Of a stretch of 64,000 nucleotides of DNA, positions 7,227 through 15,432 are shown in pieces. The translations under genes and the position numbers were made by a program. Location: the NCBI RefSeq assembly GCF_001592305.1, contig NZ_BCWR01000006.1, positions 310,001-374,000 on the forward strand, given 5' to 3'. Position 1 is the first letter of the stretch. Every line of letters begins with the position of its first letter. The notes under the pieces were generated by a model. That model searched no databases. It worked only from the letters and a program-made list of their open reading frames with translations, and had not been told where the DNA came from. This DNA is from Hydrogenophaga taeniospiralis CCUG 15921. Its GTDB lineage: Bacteria; Pseudomonadota; Gammaproteobacteria; Burkholderiales; Burkholderiaceae_C.

Positions 7227-8639
7227 ATGCCCCCCGCACACCACCGCCGCTGGCTGGCCACCGGGCTGGCCCATGCCTTTCTGGCCGACCACGAGCAGCC
7301 GGGCGCCCGCACACCCGAGGCCTTGCTGGCGCGCGCCAAGGTGTGCCTGGGCTGCGAGGGCGCGGCCCCCGGGTGGCTGGCATCGCTGGCGCAAGCCGTC
7401 GCCATCCGCTGGGCACGGCAGGGGCTGATCGACACGGTCGACAGCCTCGCGCAGATGCTGCTGCAGCGCCCCGAATGGGCGCTCGACAAACAGGCCTTCG
7501 ACGAAGGCGACGAGGAACCCAGCGACGACAGCGCCAACCGCCCCGAACCCGTGCCGGTGGGGCAATGGGCCGTGCGCCACTGGCTGCTGCGGCCAGCGCG
7601 CATGGCCGCGCCGCCCTGGGGCCTGCAGCACATCGACACACCGGACCTGCCCACCGCGGCCGACTGGGTCCAGTGGCTGGGCATCGAGCCCGACCGGCTG
7701 CTCTGGCTCACGCACCCGTCTCAGCACTGGCGCGAGGGCAGCGAGCGCCCGCACGCGACCGTGGCCCACCACTACCACCACCGCCTGCTGCCCAAACGCA
7801 GCGGCGGGCTGCGACTGATCGAAGCGCCCAAGTCCGAGCTCAAGCAGGTGCAGCGCCTGCTGCTCGACCGCCTGCTGGCCCAGCTGCCCACCCACGAAGC
7901 GGCCCACGGTTTCGTGCGCGGACGGGGCGTGCACACACATGCGCAGGTCCACGCGGCACAGCCCTGCGTGATCTCGTTCGATCTGCGCGACTTCTTCCCC
8001 AGCATCGGCGCGGCACGCATCCGCGCCTTCTGGCGCAGCTGGGGCTACCCCGAGGCCGCGGCCCGGATGCTGACGCAGCTGTGCACCACCCGCACACCCG
8101 TGGCGGTGCGGGAACGCCTGCGCGAAGCCCAGGCGCTGGACTTCAACGCCGCCAAACGGCTCGCCACGCCCCACCTGCCACAGGGCGCGCCCACCTCGCC
8201 GGCGCTGGCCAATCTGTGCGCCTTTGGCCTGGACCTGCGGCTGGAGGGCCTGGCCCACCGCTTTGGCGCGCGCTACTCGCGCTATGCCGACGACCTCGTG
8301 TTCTCCGGCCCGGCGCCGCTGGCCCAGCGCTTTCGCCAGCTCCACGCCTGGGTCGGCGCCATCGCCGCCGACGAGGGCTTTGCCCTGCACCCCGGCAAGC
8401 TGCGCCGCGCCTTGTCTCATCAGCAGCAGCGCATCACCGGGCTGGTGGTCAACGCGCAGCCCAACATCGCGCGCGCCGACTACGACTTGCTGCGCGCCGA
8501 GCTGCACCATGCGGTCCGGTCGGCCTCGGTGGACGCCCAGCAACGGGCCCATCTGCAAGGCCGCGTGGCCTGGGCTTGCCAGGCGCTGGCCCCCTCCCGG
8601 GTCGCCAAGCTGCAGGCGCTGCTGGCCCGGATTGCCTGA
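7227..8639 (+). CDS. Retron reverse transcriptase with long N-terminal extension
   Basis: This is a 470-residue RNA-directed DNA polymerase. Numbered from the ATG at 7227, RT motifs lie in order: APKSELKQVQ (about 200-209), HGFVRGRGVHTHAQVH (227-242, the retron region-X position, with HAxxH for NAxxH), SFDLRDFFPSI (250-260, first catalytic Asp), PQGAPTSP (318-325), YADD (353-356, catalytic Asp pair) and ITGLVVN (403-409, retron region Y). About 165 residues precede the RT domain; retron RTs are usually 300-400 residues, but the myxobacterial Mx162 type also has a long N-terminus. A GTG start at 7086 would put the N-terminus inside the ncRNA, so 7227 is preferred. No separate effector gene adjoins. 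Confidence 0.85.
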   Translation: MPPAHHRRWLATGLAHAFLADHEQPGARTPEALLARAKVCLGCEGAAPGWLASLAQAVAIRWARQGLIDTVDSLAQMLLQRPEWALDKQAFDEGDEEPSDDSANRPEPVPVGQWAVRHWLLRPARMAAPPWGLQHIDTPDLPTAADWVQWLGIEPDRLLWLTHPSQHWREGSERPHATVAHHYHHRLLPKRSGGLRLIEAPKSELKQVQRLLLDRLLAQLPTHEAAHGFVRGRGVHTHAQVHAAQPCVISFDLRDFFPSIGAARIRAFWRSWGYPEAAARMLTQLCTTRTPVAVRERLREAQALDFNAAKRLATPHLPQGAPTSPALANLCAFGLDLRLEGLAHRFGARYSRYADDLVFSGPAPLAQRFRQLHAWVGAIAADEGFALHPGKLRRALSHQQQRITGLVVNAQPNIARADYDLLRAELHHAVRSASVDAQQRAHLQGRVAWACQALAPSRVAKLQALLARIA

Positions 8640-8670
8640 TAGCCCCCGCGCTCCGCCGCTGCGGCCGCCG

Positions 8671-9342
8671 CTACACCGCCGTCTGCCAACGCAGGCCGTG
8701 GGGCAGCGAACGCGGGCCATAGAGAAAGTGCAGCACGCGGCGACGCCCCGTGCCCAGCGACTTCGACGACGCGTGCAGCAACAGCGGACGCATCACCAGG
8801 GCGGTGCCGGCCTCGGCCTCGCAGACGCATTCACCCAGGGCATCGCGGGTTGCGGTCGCGGCGTCCGGCGCCAGCACCCCCAGGGTGTGGGAGCCCGGCA
8901 CCACGCGCAAGGGGCCGTCGCTGGAGGCACAGCAGTCCAGGTGCAGGCGAACGGCCACCAGTTGTTCCAGCACCGCGACGGGGGCCTGCACGAACACCGC
9001 CCCCTCCTTGTCCGCCCATCCCGACCAGCCGGCCCCCTCGACCCGCTCGGCCACCGGAATACTGAGGTCCTGGTGGAGCGGCACCAGCCAGTTGCGCGCG
9101 CTCGACTTCTCGAAATACGTGCACTGGACCGCCACGTGCCCAGGCGGAATCAGGCGCCCCAGATCGCCGTGCTCGCGAAGGCGCCTGGCCAGCGCTGCAC
9201 ACCAGTCGGCCGACAGCAGACAACGGGTACCGCCCGACGCGCCCACCCCCGGGTCGACGCTCTGAACGGCATCGCCTGCGAGGGCGGACAGCACACCGGG
9301 CACGCTGACGAACCCGTTGCGGGCAAACGACTCAACCCACAT
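8671..9342 (-). CDS. Phytanoyl-CoA dioxygenase (PhyH)-family protein
   Basis: The 223-residue protein has the double-stranded beta-helix ligands of Fe(II)/2-oxoglutarate dioxygenases: HQD in LVPLHQDLS near residue 115, a distal His in RPLLLHASS near residue 190, and an arginine in GTGRRRVLHF for 2-oxoglutarate. PGSHTLG between them is the usual PhyH turn. Substrates in this family range from fatty acyl-CoA to small osmolytes and antibiotics, and nothing here fixes the substrate. It converges on the retron reverse transcriptase with 31 bp between the stops. No terminator is evident between them, so read-through antisense is possible. Confidence 0.8.
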   Translation of the reverse strand: MWVESFARNGFVSVPGVLSALAGDAVQSVDPGVGASGGTRCLLSADWCAALARRLREHGDLGRLIPPGHVAVQCTYFEKSSARNWLVPLHQDLSIPVAERVEGAGWSGWADKEGAVFVQAPVAVLEQLVAVRLHLDCCASSDGPLRVVPGSHTLGVLAPDAATATRDALGECVCEAEAGTALVMRPLLLHASSKSLGTGRRRVLHFLYGPRSLPHGLRWQTAV

Positions 9343-9409
9343 GCCGGTCAGGACGCGCGAAAGGTGCTTGGCACGAACCCTTCAGCCCGCGCCGAGGATC
9401 TGCCTGCAC

Positions 9410-10270
9410 TCACTGGGTCGTCAGCGCCGCCAGCTCGGCGCGCGTGGCCGCCGCGATCTCGCGTTCGCGCTTGCGCGTCTGCCGCGCCACCCACACCGAG
9501 TACCCCACGATCACCACGGTGACGGTGGCGATGAGCAGCGTGGCGGCGGCGTAGATGGTGGGGTTGATGCCGCGCCGCGCGTAGCCGAAGATCACCTGCG
9601 GCAGCGTGTTCACCCCCGGGCCGGAGAGGAATTCGGAGATCACCACGTCGTCGAACGACAGCGTGAACGACAGCAGGAAGGCCGCCAGGATGCCCTGGAA
9701 GATGTTGGGCAGGGTGATCAGGAAAAACACCTGGAACGGCCGCGCGCCCAGGTCCATGGCGGCTTCCTCGATGCTGCGGTTCATCTCCATCAACCGGCTC
9801 TGGATCACCACCATGCCGTAGGCCATGCCCAGCAGGGTGTGGCCGAGGATGATGGTCAGCATGCCGCGCTCGGGCCAGCCCAGGGCGTTCTGCGCGCCCA
9901 CCATCAGCAGCAGCAGCGACAGGCCGATCACCACCTCGGGCATCACCAGCGGTGCGTTCACCATGCCCGAGAACACCGTGCGACCGAGGAAGCGGCGGTA
10001 GCGCACCAGCACAAAGGCGGCGAAGGTGCCGAGCACGGCCGAAAGCACACCCGTGACCGCGGCCACCTTCACCGACAGCCAGAAGCCTTCGACGATCTTG
10101 CTGTCGCGCGTGAGCGCCTCGTACCAGCGCAGCGAGAAGCCGGTGAAGTTCGCGTCCTGCCGGGTGCTGTTGAAGCTGAACACGATCATGAAGAACAGCG
10201 GCAGGTACAGGAACAGGTAGACCGCCGCCAGCCAGAGCTTGCCGAAGTGTTTTTCAAGAAGCTGTTTCAT
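9410..10270 (-). CDS. potI: Putrescine/spermidine ABC transporter permease
   Basis: This inner-membrane permease of 286 residues has six predicted helices; the first lies at about residues 12-33. The EAA loop is visible in SIEEAAMDLGARPFQVFFLI. It pairs with the PotH-like permease encoded directly upstream in the operon. The order is binding protein, ATPase, PotH, PotI, as in the E. coli putrescine-specific system. The start at 10270 follows AAAGGATTGGCA, a fair Shine-Dalgarno. Substrate range (putrescine versus spermidine) cannot be decided, but the surrounding putrescine catabolic genes favour putrescine. Confidence 0.9.
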   Translation of the reverse strand: MKQLLEKHFGKLWLAAVYLFLYLPLFFMIVFSFNSTRQDANFTGFSLRWYEALTRDSKIVEGFWLSVKVAAVTGVLSAVLGTFAAFVLVRYRRFLGRTVFSGMVNAPLVMPEVVIGLSLLLLMVGAQNALGWPERGMLTIILGHTLLGMAYGMVVIQSRLMEMNRSIEEAAMDLGARPFQVFFLITLPNIFQGILAAFLLSFTLSFDDVVISEFLSGPGVNTLPQVIFGYARRGINPTIYAAATLLIATVTVVIVGYSVWVARQTRKREREIAAATRAELAALTTQ

Positions 10271-10320
10271 TGCCAATCCTTTGCCAAATGCCTGGGAGGT
10301 CCGACGGATGCTTTGCGGGG

Positions 10321-10392
10321 ATGCGGTGGAACCGGCTTTGCCGGGCCACTCGCATCGCCCCCTGGGGGGGTGACGCGAAGCGGCGCGGGGGG
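10321..10392 (-). repeat. Stop-proximal GC-rich palindromic repeat, copy 3
   Basis: It abuts the TAA stop codon of potH (10393-10395) with no gap and runs to 10321 in the direction of transcription. The order is CCCCCCGCGCCGCTTCGCG, a C-run/G-run stem, and GGCCCGGCAAAGCCGG. It lies inside the transporter operon between potH and potI and could trim expression of the distal permease. Confidence 0.8.
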
Positions 10393-11298
10393 TTACTTTT
10401 CTTCGGCTGTGAAGTGGTAATAAATGGCCAGGGGCACGATGATCAGCAGGATCATCACCACCGCCAGCGCCGAGGCGCGTGGCCAGTTGTTGCTGGTGAA
10501 CATCTCGTCCCAGACCACGCGGCCGATCATGATGTTTTCCGGCCCGCCGAGCAGCGAGGGGATCACGAACTCGCCCACGGCGGGAATGAACACCAGCATG
10601 AAGCCGGCGACGATGCCGGCCTTGGACAGCGGCACCGTCACCAGCCAGAAGGTCTTGAACGGCGAGGCGCCCAGGTCGTAGGCGGCTTCGAGCAGGCGAA
10701 CGTCCATCTTCACCAGGTTGGCGTAGAGCGGCAGCACCATGAAGGGCAGGTACACATAGGTCATGCCCACCAGCATGGACACGTTGGTGTAGAGCATCTG
10801 GATCGGTTCGCTGGTGATGCCGATGCCCATCAGGATCTGGTTGAGCACGCCCTGGTCGGCCAGGATGCCCTTCCAGGCGTAGACGCGCAGCAGGAACGAG
10901 GTCCAGAACGGCAGCATCACCATCATCAGCAGCGCGGGCCGCACGCTCGGCGCCGAGCGCGCGATGAAATAGGCAAACGGGTAGCCGATCAGCAGGCACA
11001 GTACGGCGGTGCACAGCGCGTACCAGATCGATCGCAGGTAGGCCTCGATGTAGATCGTCTGGAACAGCTCGCCGCCCTCCACGTCGCGGAAGATGGTCCA
11101 GTAGTTCTCGTACTTCAGGCTCAGGATGCCCGTCACCGGGTCCCAGATCGGCTTGAACGGGTTGATGCTCTCGCCCATGTCCACGAAGCTGATGTACAGC
11201 AGGATCAGGAACGGCAAGAGGAAAAAGACGAACAGCCAGACGTAGGGCACGCCGATGACGAAGCGCTTGCCGGGCATGGGGAGTGACGAAGTGGCCAT
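10393..11298 (-). CDS. potH: Putrescine/spermidine ABC transporter permease
   Basis: This 301-residue permease starts its first helix near residue 14 (VPYVWLFVFFLLPFLILL). It carries the family EAA-loop sequence LLEAAYDLGASPFKTFW, followed by GEFVIPSLLGG typical of PotB/PotH. The ATG at 11298 is preferred over the TTG one codon earlier, and GGAG stands about 9 nt upstream. It is flanked on both sides by the GC-rich repeat, so transcripts between potA, potH and potI each pass a strong stem. It forms the PotH half of a heterodimeric channel with PotI. Confidence 0.92.
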   Translation of the reverse strand: MATSSLPMPGKRFVIGVPYVWLFVFFLLPFLILLYISFVDMGESINPFKPIWDPVTGILSLKYENYWTIFRDVEGGELFQTIYIEAYLRSIWYALCTAVLCLLIGYPFAYFIARSAPSVRPALLMMVMLPFWTSFLLRVYAWKGILADQGVLNQILMGIGITSEPIQMLYTNVSMLVGMTYVYLPFMVLPLYANLVKMDVRLLEAAYDLGASPFKTFWLVTVPLSKAGIVAGFMLVFIPAVGEFVIPSLLGGPENIMIGRVVWDEMFTSNNWPRASALAVVMILLIIVPLAIYYHFTAEEK

Positions 11299-11349
11299 CA
11301 AGAGTCTCCAGAAACTTTCAACCTGTGAGCGCTACAACCTGAACCAAGG

Positions 11350-11424
11350 ATGCGGTGGAACCGGCTCTGCCGGGCCACTCGCATCGCCCCCCTCCGGGGG
11401 GTGACGCGAAGCGGCGCGGGGGGC
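11350..11424 (-). repeat. Stop-proximal GC-rich palindromic repeat, copy 4
   Basis: It lies 11 bp after the potA stop (11436) and is nearly identical to the copy after potH, including the outer ATGCGGTGGAACCGGCT boundary at the far end. The central stem is CCCCCC/GGGGGG. Two near-identical copies about 1 kb apart in the same operon are potential recombination points. Confidence 0.8.
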
Positions 11425-11435
11425 CGGGATTGAAG

Positions 11436-12551
11436 TCAATCCCGGAGCACAACTGCTGCCCCATCGTCCCACCAGAAATACACGTCGTCTTCCCAGGTGA
11501 TGTCCGACAGGTCCTGGCGCGTGGTGTTGGCCTCGGTGATCTTCACGCGCGAGCCGTCGCTGGCCAGCACGATGTAGGTGTTGTACGAGCCGAAGTAGGC
11601 GATTTCCTTGACCCGGCCGGCGAACAGGTTGGGACCCACGTTGTCGGGCCGCTGCTTGCTGATCTCGATCTTTTCCGGGCGCACGGCGATCGACACCGGC
11701 ATGTTCAGCGTGCCGCTCACGCCATGGCCCACGTGGATCTCGCCGATGCCGGTGTGCGCCGCGCAGTGGTCGGCCTCGTCCACGCTGAGCTTGCCGGCGA
11801 ACAGATTCACGTTGCCGATGAAATCGGCCACGAACTTGTTGCGCGGGTGCTCGTAGATTTCTTCGGGCGTGCCCACCTGCAGCACGCGGCCCTTGCTCAT
11901 GATGGCGATGCGGCTGGCCATGGTCATGGCCTCTTCCTGGTCGTGCGTCACCATCACCACGGTCACACCCACGCTCTCGATGATGTTGACCAGCTCGAAC
12001 TGCGTCTGCTCGCGCAGCTTCTTGTCCAGCGCGCCCAGCGGTTCGTCGAGCAGCAGCAGCTTGGGTTTCTTGGCCAGGCTGCGCGCCAGCGCCACACGCT
12101 GCTGCTGCCCGCCCGAGAGCTGGTGCGGCTTGCGCTTGGCGTAGGGCGTGAGCTGCACCAGGGCCAGCATCGCGTCGGTGCGCTGCGCGATCTCGGCCTT
12201 GGGCAGGCCTTCGCGCTTGAGGCCAAAGGCCACGTTCTCCCAGATGTTGAGGTGCGGGAACAGCGCATAGCTCTGGAACATCATGTTCACCGGCCGGTCG
12301 TAGGGCGGCATGTTCGCCACGTCCTGCCCGCCGAGCAGGATGCGCCCGGAGGTCGGCTTTTCGAAGCCGGCCAGCATGCGCAGCAGGGTGGACTTGCCAC
12401 AGCCCGAACTGCCCAGCAGGGCAAAGATCTCGCCCTTGCCGATGGAGAGCGACACCTCGTCCACGGCCACCGCTTCGTCGAAGCGCTTGACCAGTTTTTC
12501 CGTGACGAGGTAACCCTCTTCGTATGTGATGTTGCAGTGGGGTGCGGACAT
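11436..12551 (-). CDS. potA: Polyamine ABC transporter ATP-binding protein
   Basis: The 371-residue ATPase has Walker A GSSGCGKST (residues 47-55), Q-loop MFQSYALFPH, signature LSGGQQQR (145-152), Walker B LLLLDEP (165-171) and H-loop VTHDQEEAM. A TOBE-type C-terminal domain (about 250-371) contains IAVRPEKIEIS. This is the PotA/PotG architecture that powers polyamine import. The N-terminus to about residue 15 is poorly conserved and the start may lie a little downstream. It follows the potF-like binding protein gene by 96 bp; that gap and the strong conservation support one operon. potG would be the name in a putrescine-specific system. Confidence 0.92.
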   Translation of the reverse strand: MSAPHCNITYEEGYLVTEKLVKRFDEAVAVDEVSLSIGKGEIFALLGSSGCGKSTLLRMLAGFEKPTSGRILLGGQDVANMPPYDRPVNMMFQSYALFPHLNIWENVAFGLKREGLPKAEIAQRTDAMLALVQLTPYAKRKPHQLSGGQQQRVALARSLAKKPKLLLLDEPLGALDKKLREQTQFELVNIIESVGVTVVMVTHDQEEAMTMASRIAIMSKGRVLQVGTPEEIYEHPRNKFVADFIGNVNLFAGKLSVDEADHCAAHTGIGEIHVGHGVSGTLNMPVSIAVRPEKIEISKQRPDNVGPNLFAGRVKEIAYFGSYNTYIVLASDGSRVKITEANTTRQDLSDITWEDDVYFWWDDGAAVVLRD

Positions 12552-12647
12552 GCCGTCTCCTGGGGGTGGGTGGGCGCCAAGAAAAAGGGCTGTTCCTACA
12601 CGTGGTACGAACAGCCCCAGGCTCGGGTCAGGTGGTGACCAGAACGT

Positions 12648-13826
12648 TCACTTGCCTTTTTTGAAGCTGTTGTAGGCGTTGGCCATGGCTTCGCGGGCTT
12701 CGTTGCTGAAGCTGCTCGGCGGGATCATCTTGGCGAAGTAGTCGGACTCGACAAAGATGGTCTTGTTGCCCGCGATCTCGGGGTTGATCTTGTCGATGGC
12801 GGCCTTGTTGCCGGTGGGGTAGCTCATCTCGTTGGCCATGGCCGCGGCATTTTCCGGGCGCAGGTAGAAGTCGATGAAGGCCGCGGCGTTGTTCGGGTGC
12901 TTGGCGTCCTTGGTCACGGCCATGGTGTCAAAGAAGATCAGCGCGCCGGTGCTGGGCAGCAGGGCTTCGATCACATCCTTGGAACCGTTTTCCTTGGCGC
13001 GCGTGGCCGCGATGTTGATGTCACCCGACCAGCCGATGGCCACGCAGGCCTTGCCGCCAGCGACGTCGTCGATCATGGTCGAGCTGAACAGACGCACGTC
13101 CTTGCGCACCTTGGCCAGCATGGCGCCGGCTTCCTTGTAGTCGGCCGGATCGTTGGAGTAGGCGTCCTTGCCGATGTAGTGCAGCGCCACCGGGATGATT
13201 TCCGTGGGCGAGTCCAGGTAGGCAATGCCACAGGACTTCAACTTGCTCGTGTACTCGGGCTTGAACACCAGGTCCCAGGCGTTTTCCGGCATGGCCATGC
13301 CGCCCAGGGCCTTCTCGACCTTGGTCTTGTTGATGCCCACGGTGGTGAAGCCCCAGGCCCATGGCACCAGGTGCTTGTTCTCGGGGTCCGCCTTGGTCAG
13401 GGTGGCCATGATGGCCGGGTCCAGGTTGGCCAGGTTGGGGATCTGGTCCTTCTTCAGCGGCTGCAGCAGACCGCCTTCGATCTGGCCCTTGGCGAACACG
13501 GTGCCGGGCACGACGATGTCGTAGCCGGTGTTGCCCGCCACCAGCTTGGCGTGCAGCGCTTCGTTGGTTTCGAAGGTGTCGTAGTTGACCTTGACGCCGG
13601 ACTCTTTCTCAAAGGCGGCGACCATGCCTTCGGGGATGTAGTCGGGCCAGTTGTAGATATTCAGGACTTTTTCGTCGTCGTACACCGGGCCGGCGGGCGC
13701 GGCCGGGGCAGCGGGTGCGGCCGCCACCGGAGCGGGTTCCGCGGGCGCGGCCACCGGCTCTTCTTTTTTGCCGCAAGCGGCCAGCAGCATGGCCGAGATG
13801 GCCAGAACCAGAACGTGCTTTTTCAT
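12648..13826 (-). CDS. potF: Polyamine-binding lipoprotein of the ABC transporter
   Basis: The 392-residue protein begins with a lipoprotein signal peptide ending in LLAACGKK, so the mature chain is anchored at Cys19-20. An Ala/Pro-rich linker (about residues 25-50) precedes the periplasmic binding fold starting at VLNIYNWPDYIPEGM, the standard PotD/PotF opening. WAWGFTTVGINKTKVE and the IGWSGDINIA segment lie in the polyamine pocket region. E. coli PotF is not a lipoprotein, so membrane anchoring with a linker is a difference. The start at 13826 fits GGAG 12 nt upstream. As first gene of the transporter operon it is preceded by a 144-bp spacer holding a 6-bp hairpin (13895-13909). Confidence 0.93.
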   Translation of the reverse strand: MKKHVLVLAISAMLLAACGKKEEPVAAPAEPAPVAAAPAAPAAPAGPVYDDEKVLNIYNWPDYIPEGMVAAFEKESGVKVNYDTFETNEALHAKLVAGNTGYDIVVPGTVFAKGQIEGGLLQPLKKDQIPNLANLDPAIMATLTKADPENKHLVPWAWGFTTVGINKTKVEKALGGMAMPENAWDLVFKPEYTSKLKSCGIAYLDSPTEIIPVALHYIGKDAYSNDPADYKEAGAMLAKVRKDVRLFSSTMIDDVAGGKACVAIGWSGDINIAATRAKENGSKDVIEALLPSTGALIFFDTMAVTKDAKHPNNAAAFIDFYLRPENAAAMANEMSYPTGNKAAIDKINPEIAGNKTIFVESDYFAKMIPPSSFSNEAREAMANAYNSFKKGK

Positions 13827-13970
13827 GGTGAGAGACACTCCAGAAAGATGAATTGAGATCCGACGGTTGACACACGGCAGCGGTCGGTATCGGAATGCCC
13901 TGCGGGCATGCAATTTACAGACCAGCTTTGTCCCCAGTCTGGGGCACGGAGCACTGTAACAAAGAATCCC

Positions 13971-15410
13971 TCAGGCGAGCTCGCCAGCGGAGCGCAAATC
14001 GTCGAGCGTGGCGTCCAGGCAGCGCACGATCAGCGCCATCATTTCGTCGATCTGCGCGTGCGTCATCACCAGCGGCGGCGCGATGATCATGCGGTCGCCC
14101 ACGGCGCGCATGATCAGCCCGTTCTTGAAGCAGTGGCCCCGGCAGATCATGCCCACGCCCAGGTCGGCATCGAACATCGCGTTCGTGGCCTTGTTCTTCA
14201 CCAGCACCAGGCCGGCAACGAAGCCGCAGGTCTCGGCGCCGCCCACCAGCGGGTGGTCCTTGAGTTCGGCGAAGCGCCGGGCCAGGTAAGGGCCGGTGTC
14301 GTCCTTCACCCGGCCCACCAGGTTCTCGCGCTCCATCAGCTCCAGGTTGGCCAGTGCCACCGCGCAGGCCACCGGGTGGCCGCTGTAGGTGTAGCCGTGG
14401 TTGAACTCGCCGCCCTTTTCGATCAGCACCCGGGCCACGCGGTCGCCCACCATCACGCCGCCGAGCGGGATGTAGCCACTGGTCACGCCTTTGGCGAAGG
14501 TCACCAGGTCGGGCCGGTAGCCGAACTTCTCGTAGGCGAACCAGTGGCCCAGGCGGCCGAAGGCGCAGATCACCTCGTCGGAAATCAGCAGGATGCCGTA
14601 CTGGTCGACGATGCGCTGGATCTCGGGCCAGTAGGTTTCGGGCGGGATGATCACGCCGCCCGCGCCCTGCACCGGCTCGGCGATGAAGGCCGCCACCTTG
14701 TCGGCGCCCACTTCCAGAATCTTCGCTTCCAGCCAGCCCGCGGCGCGGCGGCCGAAGTCGGCCTCGCTCTCGCCGGGCCGCGCGTTCTCGAAGAAGTACG
14801 GCTGCTCGATGTGCGTGATGTTGGGAATGGGCAGGTCGCCCTGCGCGTGCATGCCGCCCATGCCACCCAGCGAGGCACCCGCCATGGTGCTGCCGTGGTA
14901 GGCGTTGTTGCGGCTGATGATCACCTTGCGCTGCGGCTGGCCCAGCAGGTCCCAGTAGCGGCGCACCATGCGCACGTTGGTGTCGTTGCTTTCGCTGCCG
15001 CTGCTGCTGAAAAAGACATGTTCAAAGCTGCGCCCGCCGACCTTGGGCGCCAGCGAGGCGAGCTTGGTCGCCAGTTGCACCGCCGGCACATTGGTGGTGT
15101 TGAAGAAGCTGTTGTAGAACGGCAGCGTCATCATCTGCTGGTAGGCGGCGTCGGCCAGCTCCTTGCGGCCGTAGCCCGCGTTCACGCACCACAGCCCACT
15201 CATCGCGTCCAGGATCTTCGCGCCCTCGGAGTCCCACACGTAGATGTTGTCGGCCCGCGTGATCACGCGCGCGCCACGCGAGGCCAGACCCGCGTGGTCG
15301 GTGAACGGGTGCAGGTAGTGCGCGCTGTCCAGCGCCTGGATGGCTTTCGTGTCCTGCTGCTCGGCGCGGCGAACCAGGGCAGGCGGGGCGATGAGGGTTG
15401 AGGGGTTCAT
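13971..15410 (-). CDS. spuC: Putrescine-pyruvate-type aminotransferase
   Basis: This class III PLP aminotransferase has 479 residues. Visible motifs are FFSSSGSESNDTNVRM (cofactor phosphate site), YHGSTMAG, LLISDEVICAFGRLG (Asp and Arg around the ring) and TFAKGVTSGYIPLGG (Schiff-base Lys). The overall sequence resembles SpuC and omega-transaminases that move the amino group of putrescine or cadaverine to pyruvate. It lies between the polyamine transporter and a PuuA/SpuB-like ligase, matching the Pseudomonas spu gene content. The reaction would give 4-aminobutyraldehyde for the PuuC-like dehydrogenase. A beta-alanine-pyruvate aminotransferase role is the main alternative. Confidence 0.85.
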   Translation of the reverse strand: MNPSTLIAPPALVRRAEQQDTKAIQALDSAHYLHPFTDHAGLASRGARVITRADNIYVWDSEGAKILDAMSGLWCVNAGYGRKELADAAYQQMMTLPFYNSFFNTTNVPAVQLATKLASLAPKVGGRSFEHVFFSSSGSESNDTNVRMVRRYWDLLGQPQRKVIISRNNAYHGSTMAGASLGGMGGMHAQGDLPIPNITHIEQPYFFENARPGESEADFGRRAAGWLEAKILEVGADKVAAFIAEPVQGAGGVIIPPETYWPEIQRIVDQYGILLISDEVICAFGRLGHWFAYEKFGYRPDLVTFAKGVTSGYIPLGGVMVGDRVARVLIEKGGEFNHGYTYSGHPVACAVALANLELMERENLVGRVKDDTGPYLARRFAELKDHPLVGGAETCGFVAGLVLVKNKATNAMFDADLGVGMICRGHCFKNGLIMRAVGDRMIIAPPLVMTHAQIDEMMALIVRCLDATLDDLRSAGELA

Positions 15411-15432
15411 GGTCGGTCCTTGGATGGCGTGT

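Noticed and set aside
8671-9342. PhyH-family gene as the retron effector
   Set aside because: It is convergent, on the opposite strand, and its fold has no known link to retrons.
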